A stretch of DNA of 64,000 nt from Caenorhabditis remanei. Taxonomy: Eukaryota; Nematoda; Chromadorea; Rhabditida; Rhabditidae. A model generated the notes under the pieces. The model was not told the DNA's origin and did no database searches. It worked only from the letters and a program-made list of their open reading frames with translations. The translations under genes and the position numbers were made by a program. This document shows positions 21,312-32,258 of the stretch, piece by piece; the stretch's first letter is position 1, and the number at the start of each line of letters is the position of its first letter. The DNA is taken from contig NC_071332.1 in the NCBI RefSeq assembly GCF_010183535.1, positions 9,858,001 through 9,922,000 on the forward strand, read 5' to 3'.

Positions 21312-24126
21312 ATGGAATCTATCGCAAATCCTCTTTATTTCTTCTCAAACTTATCATTGAATCCACCGTCCTGCTCTAATGTGGTACGATTTATTGGTAA
21401 GTTCTATAAACATGTCAAAAGTTTTTTCTTAAATTTTTGCAGATGTCCTCGAATTTTTCTTCGTTGCACATCCATTGTCGGGGCGAAAAGAAGGAGAAGA
21501 ACACAAACGTGTAATGTATTTTCATCCAAAAGGAGAACAATTAGAAAGACAGGTTGATATTTCATTAAAATAGGTTACCGGCAAGTTTAAAAATTTCAGT
21601 CCGAGATTACTGGGTTCGCAGAAGCAGTTGTCAACTTCACTGAGAATTTTTTAAGCACTTCTCATCGAGATATAAGTGAAAAACTTACCGAAAGCGACGA
21701 TGGATTCGATTTCAGAACAGTGACTACACAAAGAACGGAACACGTTTACATTCGAACAGAAGATGATCAGTTCATGCTTGGTGTATCCATTTCAAAACAA
21801 CTATCACATGTTTCTGATTATCCATTGTTCCAACCAGCAATACGAAGTATTCTCTCAGATGCTTACAAAATGTTCAGAATGTTCTTCGGCACGTTTTCTT
21901 CGTCTATCAAGTAAGAATTTATCGAACTAGTTCACGAAATCGGTTTACTAGTTTCAGAACAGTTCCTGACGACATTCCAAAATTCAAAGAGCGTCTGGAT
22001 TTCTTTTTCTCTAAATACATTCCACTACTCAAAGTTCACAAGATGCCTCTTCTTGACCATCTCGGCGGAGTAGAATTTCTTCGAATGTCTGGTCCTTTGT
22101 ATTTGAACGTCGTCTCTCTTATCACAGAACTTCGTGAAGAGTTTCCAATAATAGAGAAAGTCATGTTCTTGTATCAAGACAAGCTTCTCTACTATCAACT
22201 CTCTAAACGAGATCTCCCATCTCTGTTCCGATATTTAACTCATAATTTACTGCCAACTACGCTAGCACCAGAACTTGAACATTCTGGGAGAAATGCATCG
22301 AAAGGAAGATATCTGCGAGGCCCGACCGACTTGACAACAGATGTACCGTTACTGGGTGACGAATCACTTTCGGTTGTACACTTGCATTCAGAGCAAGAAG
22401 CTGAGTTTCAAGACGAGCTAGTTGGATACCAGATGATGGTTTATCGATGCCTCAATGCAACCGTTTGCATGTTCGTAAGAAATTCCGCATCATTTACGAA
22501 CGGAGATTCAGATAGAAGGGATTCAGGTGAGAGTCTTACTAGGGAATGTTGTGAGTGGGGTATGGAGTTATGGCAAGTGACCTATATCATTGGAAAGCTG
22601 AGAACACGTCATTTATTTATCTGTTTTCCGTTTTTGCTGCGGACCCTCCCAGTTCGAGAAATTTAGGTCTGAAATTTTGAAGATATTTTCCCCGTGAACT
22701 CGCGGTCACAGTTGATTTTTGGAGATTTTCGGCAGATTCAGTTCACGTGAAGTTTCAAAATATAATAAAAGTGAAAACCTTAAAAAATCAGCGGTCGAAT
22801 GGTTCAGTGTTAGAGTTCAGGAATAGTATCAGAGAGTCTGGGGCTCGATATCCTCAACTCGAATTATTTTTTTATTTTTTGTAAAGCTCATAACTGGCTC
22901 CAAGAGCAATCTGGGTCACTTTTTCACACACAGCAACAGCCTCACGTAGGCAACTTTCACATTTTTGACCAGAAAAAAATTCTAAAAATTTTTGCCTATA
23001 GATGATCATATAAAGTCTTGAAAAATTTTTTTAAAAAATTTTGAAAATGGTCTGAACCAGATGCTCTAAAGATCAGAGAACCCCGAAAACATGGAAAAGT
23101 GACCCAGATTGCTCTTGGAGCCAGTTATGAGCTTTACAAAAAATAAAAAAATAATTCGAGTTGAGGATATCGAGCCCCAGACCCTCTGATTACTATTCCC
23201 GAACTCTACCACTGAACCATTCGACCGCTGATTTTTTAAGGTTTTCACTTTTATTATATTTTGAAACTTCACGTGAACTGAATCTGCCGAAAATCTCCAA
23301 AAATCAACTGTGACCGCGAGTTCACGGGGAAAATATCTTCAAAATTTCAGACCTAAATTTCTCGAACTGGGAGGGTCCGCAGCAAAAACGGAAAACAGAT
23401 AAATAAATGACGTGTTCTCAGCTTTCCAATGATATAGGTCACTTGCCATAACTCCATACCCCACTCACAACATTCCCTAGTTAGACTTAGAAAAAATTCA
23501 AAGTTAATTTACAGATGTTTCTCAGTCATCTTCGATACGTTCCAGTCCCCCACAAAATGGAGTCGTCAGTCGGAGATTACTACGTAATGTCGATCAGTTT
23601 TTAGAAACAGAACTTGCTCAAGTAGCCAGTAAAATCGGTGATGAGTAAGTATTTTAATATTTTCATTAATCGCAGAAAGTATTTTCAGAGTTGGTGATGA
23701 GAAACTCACGGATGCTACCGATTTCCATTATATATATTTCAACCCATCTTCGTTATCAATGACATCAAGTCTCTCAACTTCTCCATCTCTTTCGGTGGCT
23801 GCTTCTGGATCAGCTTCCACATCAAAAGTACCATTACCACCAGTTGATGTTAATCGGCTAGTGTGTGACACAATGAACAATTTCGTTTCGGAAACGGAAG
23901 AATTCGGAGAATGTTTCGTTAAATCGTCTAGCGATTGGTGGATAGTTATCAAAAAAGTAATGCAGTTCGAAGTATCCGAGTTTTAACTTAAATTAATTTT
24001 TAGGTAAATTCTCGTCTTCTTGTTCTGATACTACCTCCATCAAGTTACACATCATCACTCGCCGATGTTCAATCGAAAACTGCCACAATCGTTCGATCAC
24101 ATTTTGAAGCTATATTTTTTAGTTAA
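21312..24126 (+). CDS. ccz-1: CCZ1 homolog, subunit of the Mon1-Ccz1 Rab7 exchange factor
   Basis: Seven exons: 21312-21396, 21443-21552, 21600-21910, 21958-22526, 23515-23644, 23689-23956, 24004-24126; 531 residues, phases consistent. The N-terminus shows the CCZ1/HPS4 longin pattern (FFVAHPLSGRKEGEEHKRV, then EITGFAEAVVNFTENF). The middle has LYYQLSKRDLPSLFRYLT and the end SRLLVLILPPSSYTSSL. With SAND-1/Mon1 it activates RAB-7 on endosomes and phagosomes; in C. elegans it acts in apoptotic-cell and endosome clearance. Intron 4 (22527-23514) is ~1 kb because of a palindromic element listed separately; all others are under 60 bases. The recalled C. elegans equivalent is F58G11.6, with similar length. 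Appears intact. Confidence 0.9.
22539..23480. mobile_element. Harbinger-like palindromic element in ccz-1 intron 4, with tRNA-like sequence in both arms
   Basis: Arms of ~450 bases: CTAGGGAATGTTGTGAG (22539) is mirrored by CTCACAACATTCCCTAG (ending 23480). TTA flanks both ends (22536-22538, 23481-23483), the 3-base target duplication preferred by PIF/Harbinger elements. Each arm contains a tRNA-like stretch (plus strand 22789-22862, minus strand 23158-23231) with an A-box-like TGGTTCAGTGGTAGAG, clearer in the right arm, and a B-box-like GGGCTCGATATCC ~35 bases later. No transposase frame is present. It lies wholly in the intron. Confidence 0.75.
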
Positions 24127-26194
24127 ACATAATGATTGATTTAATTTTTATAATATACTTTGTGCCAACCATTGTGATACATTGCCTTTCTAATTTATTT
24201 TCGATCGCCCCTTGCCTTCTATTAATTTATTTGTCAAAAATCTATAAAGGCCTCCCTTTTTTCATTTTCTGAACCCTCTGTGAAACATGTAGAATCGGAC
24301 GGACATTTCGAAAATCAGATGAGTGCCCTTTGATGCTGAAAATTGAATTTATAAAAGGATCTGTGAGCCGGCCGATGCGAGAGCCTTCACGCCCCCTCTT
24401 GCTCTCTTTTTTGACAACGAATTTCTTCATAACGTCTTCTGGCTTTTGCTTCTTCTCCTATTCATTTTATAATCCAATTGAGGGTTGACTTTCAAAATTT
24501 TTAGTGGACTCTCACTCACATTTATTCGTTTATATTTATTTCTGATGTGTGTGTACGTCTATATATGTGCATAGATATATATGTGTGTGTGTGTCGCCAA
24601 GGTGACAAATGTATGTACATTTTAGAGAATGAGAGAAATGAGAAGAAGGAAGAAAAAGAGGAGGAGGAGTCTCTTAAAGAGGCAAGAAGGCAATGAGAAA
24701 TGAGATGGAGAAAACGAGACCAGGTGCTCTCACTAAGAATTTATTGCTCTCGACATTGAGTCTCTACGAAAAATGGAATAGGTGATTTTCTTCTTCTTCG
24801 GACTACGAGTTTTCCCAGTTGGAGCATTTCTTGATATGATGAAAATGGGCGAACGGTTCATTCGATGCCACTGATTCCGGAAAAGTTTCAAAAGTTCTGT
24901 TTTTCCAGTTTTTTGATTTTCACTCGGTGGACCTAGATTGAAAATTACGAGCTGAATGAAAAAGATAATCACAACAAAAACTAAAATGCTTTTAAATTTT
25001 AATCTTATTCCGAAATTCGTTCTTTTTTCAATCTGATGTTTCCAGAATCATCGCGCAATTCTAAATATCTTTCCAGTGTTTGAAAGACAACTGAAACATT
25101 GAAACTACTGTAATACAAACTCGAATGGAAAACTATTTCCATCCTTACTAAACTCGTCATTTTTGAAACTGATAGTACATGTGAATCAAAAGTTAAAGTT
25201 CATAAACAATGACTTGTTTTCATAACATTTTCAATCACGAGCTCCATCCACTAAACGACCCCTTTCCCTCCTATTTCACATTAACTGGTTTCATAATAAT
25301 TTCAAAATGACTCAATCATACATCTCCTCCACCCTCTACTCCTTCTCTCTCTCTTTTCATCTCATTTAGATATCCGGTGCAAACTGGTCAAACAGCAGCA
25401 GTCACTCGTGGATATATTCAGGATAATTGTTGTAGGTTCCCTTTTTCGAGAGACAGTCCAATAGGTGCAATTATGTATGTTCGATGATTGAATTTTATGA
25501 CTCTGTCTCTTTGTTCTTCTCTCTCCCTATGGCATAAACAATCACCCATTTCATTGAAACTTTCCGACTTTTTCGAATTCTGAAACGCCCGTCAACAAAA
25601 AAAAACAGAAAAAGTAGATTCATGTTTTCTTTTTCTATTCATTTTTTCTTCTCATTCTCATTCCACTTCTAGTCACTTTTATCATGACTCATGACGAGAA
25701 TTCCTCAAAAAACGACATTTTTGGCCATGTCTCATCATAAAAATACATCATGATGAGGGGTACTTACCGCTTTTTCCTCCTTTTCCCCATTTCTTTTTCC
25801 TTTTTTCTTCAACTCTTTTCTACTCATTCCCATGTAATCCTTTCCGTTTACAACATATGAACTTTTGGCTCTTACTAGCAGAAGTGAAAGACAAAGTATT
25901 GAATTTCAGAATACATATGTCCAATTCCTTTTTTCATTTACGCCTTCTAGTTTGACACAATTTCCGTCACTCTAGTGAGAACTCTAGAATTCATTTCGAC
26001 TTCTTGGCTTTTCAACTTCAATTCCAATTTCATTCGAGACTTTGAAAACATTCAACTTTCTAGATATTCTGATACTCATCAGTTTTTTAACAAAATACTT
26101 ATTTTTGTTATAAATTTGAAAAACAGTGCTCTGGTGCAAAACTTTTATTCCAAAAATAAAGTTGATTTGTTTAATTTCCATTCCTCTCCACCCA
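24127..26194. other. Intergenic region, no supported gene
   Basis: Contains the ccz-1 3' flank and about 2 kb of AT-rich sequence with pyrimidine-rich tracts and a GTGTGTGTGT run near 24590. Two short open stretches flanked by splice-like sites (minus strand 24733-24970, plus strand ~25371-25462) look slightly protein-like but could not be joined to a start codon with confidence. Confidence 0.5.
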
Positions 26195-27624
26195 TCAGTT
26201 TTTCTTCTCCGGAGGATCATTCTCGTCTGAATTTGTCAATGTCTTCTTCTTTTCATCATTCCCTTCGATTCCAGCTACTGTAGGTGTGAGAGCTGCCCCA
26301 GGAGTTGTGGATATAGGTGTCACCGTTTTCTTATTCGGAGTATCGCCATTACCTTTTCCAGAAGTATCGGGAGTTTCAGTCTGAGTCTTCTTCAACTGTG
26401 CATCCAAATTGTTATCCGTATCAGAGTGTGCACGTTGAACAGGCTGAAAGGTTCAAAAATATATATTGTTTCCGAATTCATCAATTTCTAACAACAACTG
26501 GATCATCCTGTTTCGCGGGAGCATCCAGAGTTTTATCTTTTTTATCTTTCCCAGACTCAGTTGTAGTAGTTGAATTCTTCGTTTTAGTTTTGGACGGAAC
26601 GGGTTTCAGATTTTTATCAGACTGAGTTTTTCTGAAAAAGCTCTTAATAAAAACCTTCTCACATTCAGTTTCACTCACTTATCACCTGATTTCTGTACTC
26701 CATTATCCGACTGTTTGACCCCTTGATTGTTGTTATTCCCACCTTCCTCTTCCTTCTTTTGTTTCTTTTTCTCACTTTCTGATTCCTCTAATGGTGGTAA
26801 TTTATAGCCCTCTCCTGATCCAGTGAATGCACTATTATCTGTTTTATCTTGAAGATCTTTTGCTATATTTGACGATATTCCATCATTGTATGCACTATGA
26901 GTGTCATGATTCAATGCAACTTGTGAGCAACTGAAAGTATATTCATAAGTACTTTGTGTTCACATTCAAAACTAACTTCATAATTGCTGCAACCCATAAA
27001 CCACCGTCTTTTCCTTTCATTTTGAATGTATACTTTGTTCGGTCCTCTGTGATCAGTTTTACTGTTATCACATCGCTATTTTCTCTTGTTACATTACACA
27101 ATCTCAATCCATTTAAAGACAAAATTTGTCCAATCAGTGGCTTTCTAAAAGAGAGAATTGGAAGGAATGAATAGGATCCCATCTGAATTGCCGAGATTCC
27201 GAATCGCAAGAACCAGTTTAAATTCGAAATTTTGGAAAAATCAGACAGATTCCACTTGAAGTTTCTATTGTTTGGTGCAGAATTGAGGAGACAAAGCACA
27301 TCAAAAGTTGTTCTTTTTATATAAGATAAAAAGAATTCCCATGATGTACAGTATCATTCTAGTCTTTGTCTACTCAACCCTGCACCAATTCCTTTCAGGA
27401 AATACGTGTAAATGTGTAGTTTTGATTCGCTATTCTCATCGCCTCGAACCAAAACGGCAGTTCGTTTTTCCCATTTTCTCCATCCTGTTTTCAGCTCGAT
27501 GGATCTACATCCAGAATTGGGTTCAATACAAAGAACATTCTGAAAATATAAGCTCATGAAACTACAAAGAAACTATTCTCACCTGAGCCGGTAGAGTGCA
27601 ACTTTTTGGAGTACTAGTACACAT
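26195..27624 (-). CDS. Uncharacterised protein: PH-like N-terminal half, Lys/Glu/Thr-rich low-complexity tail
   Basis: Six exons on the minus strand: 27583-27624, 27406-27539, 26977-27312, 26679-26930, 26499-26631, 26195-26443; phases agree and give 381 residues. Residues ~15-170 read like a PH-type fold, with strands such as SIELKTGWRKWEKRTAVLV, then SKLHIYT, and a C-terminal helix (KGKDGGLWVAAIMKLVLNV). The remaining ~200 residues are hydrophilic, rich in K, E, D, T and S (SESEKKKQKKEEEGG, TKTKNSTTTTESGK) and probably disordered. The exon 2/3 junction uses an unusual AAAAAG acceptor and is the weakest point; an upstream first exon is possible. No family name is offered. A PH domain would suggest membrane or protein binding inside the cell. 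Confidence 0.6.
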
Positions 27625-30600
27625 AATGATGTATCTTTTCCAGTGAAATAGGAATGGTTAAAAACCGAAATAGAAATGAATAAAAGTTTTTTGTAAGATT
27701 TAGATAAAGAAAATGCATTAAAAATACACGTCCGTCCATTTTTTCTTGTTTATTCAAGTTTTTGTTTTAGTGTGAACAGATCATTCGAAAAACATTCTTC
27801 GACATCCTTTTCCAACATCCCGACAGAATCTTTTCAACGTCCTCTACATTTTAAATTCTAATAATCCCTCTCAATATAATTTTTTGTTCCAAATCCGTAA
27901 TGAATAGGCAGAACCCTTAAATAATATTCAACCGACTGAACACATGTTTTCTCGTCATTCATGCAACTTGCTTCTCTCCTAAATTCAATTATTCGTTATC
28001 ATTCTGTCCCAATCTTTTTCACTCATTTCCGTTGAAAGGCGTAAGAAAAGGGAGTGTCAAGTAAACAAAAAACAAAAACAACCCGATTTTGTTTCTTTCT
28101 GTTGAAACTAACGGAGGAAGGAGGAGAACCGCAATGTTAGCCGCCGTTCTACTAGTCTTCCGAAACCCAAAGGATGTCTTATTCCAATAGTATTCAACTC
28201 ATTTTACTGTGTTCGTTCATTTCGTAAAAGTCTTGAAAAGAGAGAGAAAACGGGAAAGAGTTCATGATTTATTCTAGTTTTTTTGAATTATACGCGGATT
28301 CCTGAAGATTCATTACCTTGTTTTCAACTGGCAAAGTAATATTGTGGGTTGATATATTGGTATGACTGAAAAACAGAGTCTTGTAGTAGCAGCTCGTTTG
28401 GAGAGTTTTATGGTATGTCAAGACTCCGCATAGTTCTGAAAGTACAGTATTCCAACTTGGAATATCTTTATTCTTTTAATTTCATCGTACTCTAAAGTTT
28501 TTGTCCCCTACCATCTTTGGTTCACAAAGTTCTCACAAATGAACCCAAAATAACCTTTCCCTCTTCAGTGAGCTCTCTAATATCTGATCGGAAGTTCCTT
28601 TTCTCTTCTGGAAATCTCACCTTTCCATCTTCCTTCCTCCATTTTTGAAACCTTCTTCTCTTCCTTGGCCCCCATGGGATAAGAAACCGTCAACCTTGAC
28701 ACGAGGTTGAGCAACCAAACCAAAAAGGGACGCAAACGTATTCATTTTTCGCGCGGGGCGTTCGTTTCGTTCTTTGTCTGTTTTTTTTTGTCGGAGACCC
28801 ACCAAACAAACCCAGAACCAAAAATTCTGTTTGTTTCGTCACCCTCTTTCTTTTTTCTTCTACTCAACTTTTTTTTCCATCTCTGAAAAACTATGCCCAC
28901 ATTGAGCGAAGGGTCTTCAAATGAATTATGATCATGTCGTTGAACTCTAGCCTCTCTTTTAGCAGAGTGACTGGTGGAACATACATTAAAAATTAGTTTT
29001 GAACATACTCGGTCGGCTCTCGACCGGATGTTGATGCTGACAAGTTTATCCATCCATCCATCATTCATTTTACTCTGTTTATGCTATTCGAAGCATTCAC
29101 ACATTAGCCAAATTTATTTTGATGAATGAGTTCGATACTCGTTTATTTGTAGAATATGAATTATTTTTTGATCATTTATTTTTTTCTTCAAATTCACTCG
29201 GTTGTTAAAAATAGCTTATTTGAGTGAACGAAACTGCTGACAGTAATGTACCTGTTGATTCAAAATAAAAACTCTCAGTCCATATGATTCCGAACGGCTT
29301 CTTCTAGGAAAGTAGAAAACTCCGTTTCCATTCCAGAAAATCTATCATTACGAAAATATTTTTGTATCATAAACCACAGCCATCACTGGAATCTTGAGAG
29401 TCTCAAGTTTCCATTTTAACCACCAAGTGGTTTAGTTCCCTTCCGCCCAAAATGTATCAATTTCATTTCTTTTTCTTCAGATCTTTCTCTTTTTCCCATG
29501 ACTCTTCCAGAAGTACTTTGTCATCTATTCATTCCCATCATATAGACATTCCTATTTTCCTTCTAAAATTGCTCTGCCCGCCTAGTCAATATGCAAATTT
29601 GAGCGAGAAGTACCGCCTGATTTATTTAGACGACGACAACGTCTTCAACGGGGGTTTGCATCTTCTTCTTCTCCTACTCCATCACGACGTCAACACTTCA
29701 CTGCTCTCTCAATTTGATAGTACATTCTCAAAATTTAGTAGTGTCGGGAAACCACTCAACTCCTTTTCTTACGACGTTTTTGCAGCTGGTCGCTCCCCTT
29801 TTTAGTCGGTTTTCAAGTGCCCCGGTTGATTTATTTTTTGATTCTTTTTTGTTGAGAGGGCGGAGTAAGTAAAGAGGTCAGTAGTGTTTGGGTGCTCAGT
29901 TGTTTGAAATTTCAACAGTTATCGAGAGCATCTTTTTGAATTCTGAAACTTCTGAAGACGGTAGTTAGCGTAATTCCTAATCAAAAGGTAGGCAAGTTCT
30001 ACAAATATCGTTTTCAATTTTCCACAAACTCTATTATAGAAATGTGCTCCATGGATGGACACTGAAAATATTTGGAATTGCATAATGTTCATTACAGTAC
30101 CCTCACCTGAATTCTAAATTTCTTAAAGAATTTTATAGACATTCAACTGAAAACTCGACATTTTCGAACTCATCTCACCTCACTCTTCCTCGTCATTTCC
30201 TCCTCTTACTGACCTCTGGCCTACATTCGTTTTCAGACTTTTGCCCCTCTTTTCTCTTCATTCCCATGTTTTCCTAACAAGGTGTCTTACTCTTTTTCTC
30301 ATGTGTGAATGTGTGCGTGTTATTAACGCTTCACCCTTGAAGGCGTCGACGCCCGGAGCAAGACGCGGGAGCAGAAGAAGCAGAAAAAACGGAGCGGTGT
30401 GTATGGAAGGAAGGGGTAAATAGATTTTTCTCGTTTTTTCTTCCTTCTACACACACTTTTTGTCACCACGCCGTCGTGTCAATTCACTTCGTTTCTCACA
30501 CATTCACAGTCGGATTCCTAGAGTACTTTGAATTGATGAGCCCTTTGGAAAAAGAGATGAAAAAGGAGGGAACAAATTGAAAATCTGAAAAAGAGAGAAA

Positions 30601-32258
30601 GAATGTGATGGGGACAAAAAGACAAGGAATGGCGCCCGAGCACAGATACAAAGTGCTCCACATACATACTTTGCACATTGTTTTGTTTTTCTCAGTGCTT
30701 CTGGTCAAGAAGGCGCAATGTCAAGAAAATGGGAAGGACGTGGGGACGACGGCGTGGGAATCTAGACTGAGCAGAAACACTGCAGAAAAAGATTTTTGCT
30801 TCGTTGGATCATATTGGTCATTCTGATGATGATTTTGAAGGCGTTGAAATGTTGGTATGACGTATTTATTTGAATGAAATTGTGAAGTTTTGTTTTATGG
30901 GAAGAAGGAAGAATTTGGTTTTTGAAAGTATTCTCCAACGAGAAATAGTTGAAGACAACCGTTTGTTGAACCTTTCATTCATTCCTTCTCCAACTTTTCT
31001 TGTTACTTTTTTCTATTTTCATTTCGCCTTTTTTGGTTTACATCCGCTTCTATTTTCACTTTTTCTCACATCACGTTTCCGAAACTTTTGAATTTTCTTT
31101 ATAGAAGTTTAGTTTCACGTTCCTTTTGCAATGGAAATCAGTTGGTTTACGATTTTTGGGTTACTGTAACTTTGTTGCCTTCTCGTTTTCTAGCTATAAG
31201 AATTATTTATCTGGAACTCTAGAGCTCTCGAATAATCTTATGGGAACAAGAGATCTTACTTATATGAGATTCTCACTTTCAAGCTACGTGAAAAGACCAA
31301 GAGAACTAGCTCCCCATATTACTCCACTTCTTCCACAAATACTCATGCCCCTTCTAATTTTTTCTCTTTTCTGAAAGTGCATCATCTCAAAATCATTATG
31401 CATGCCCCATGTACCTCTTAACTTTTTCATTAACATCAATTTCATTTCTTCGTCTTCATTTTCCCCCTCCTTTTTCATTTCTTCTTCATCGCCACCGTGC
31501 TCGTCGAGCCATAATCTAAAATTCTGCTCATTTTCTCGCCGCCACTCTTGTCCGTGTCACAAAACGTGTTTTTCTTACTTCTTATATTCCCGGCTCATTC
31601 TCTCCTCGTCAGTATCCACCCGTCTTCTCCCGTTTTCCCTTTGAATGACTCCTCCCTCAAATTGTGATTTGAATACAAATTTTTTGGGGCTTCTTTTCTG
31701 TTTTTTCATAGTCTTCAATTATCGTTTCCAGCTGTTTTGCATTATCTCTAAGTCTCTTCCTCTCCCACTCTATCTCGTTTTCCCTTTTTTCTAGAGCCCG
31801 GTTTCTTCTCAACTCAGGTGCCACAATGCCTCCCAAGATGGACAATTTGACCTCTTGTTGAGAAGTCCAAGACAAAAAAGAGCAAAAAGAGGGTATATGT
31901 GCTCTCCGCCGTCCGGCGCCAACTTCTTCTTCCTCTCTTACTTCGTCGTTTTTTATCTGTTACTCTTCCGCCACTCACCACTGTGCACTGCTCGTTTTCT
32001 CTCTTGCAGATAATTGCGCCATTTCTTTAGTTTTTTTTCCCCTCCCACTTTTTTCTCCATTCGGGGTGAGTTTTTTCGCCTCTTCAAGCATCGTTCTTCT
32101 TCACCTTTTTACGCACTTTTGTTCTATTCTTCACTTCTTTTCTTTTCCGTTTATTGGTCAACTGTTGCTTTTTTCAGAATTCAACGCCAAGTTGACGTCC
32201 ACTAGAAGACTTGAAGAGCATGTGATTTAGAATTGGTTACGGTACCTGAACTAAAACA
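27625..32258. other. Long intergenic region between two divergent genes
   Basis: About 4.6 kb without a convincing gene. Pyrimidine-rich tracts on the plus strand create lysine/glutamate-rich frames on the minus strand (28617-29068, 31657-31875) that lack good starts and splice context. One ATG frame with a signal-like segment (30608-30826) is noted as a finding. Its size suggests regulatory sequence for the large secreted-protein gene that follows. No foldback elements were seen here, unlike the left third. Confidence 0.5.

Noticed and set aside
24560..24610. TATATGTGTGTGTG run
   Set aside because: Ordinary microsatellite; no sign of CRISPR-like or other organised repeats in the window.
25371..25462. 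Plus-strand stretch reading QTGQTAAVTRGYIQDNC between splice-like sites
   Set aside because: No partner exons or start could be joined on either strand; too short to call.
28617..29068. Overlapping minus-strand open frames
   Set aside because: Basic low-complexity composition from pyrimidine-rich DNA, no consistent splice sites.
29452..29805. 117-codon plus-strand frame
   Set aside because: Phe/Ser/Leu-rich from T/C-rich DNA; no domain, no neighbours in phase.
31657..31875. 72-codon lysine/glutamate-rich minus-strand frame with coiled-coil look
   Set aside because: No ATG start, no splice context; it is the complement of a long pyrimidine-rich tract on the plus strand, which yields such frames by chance.
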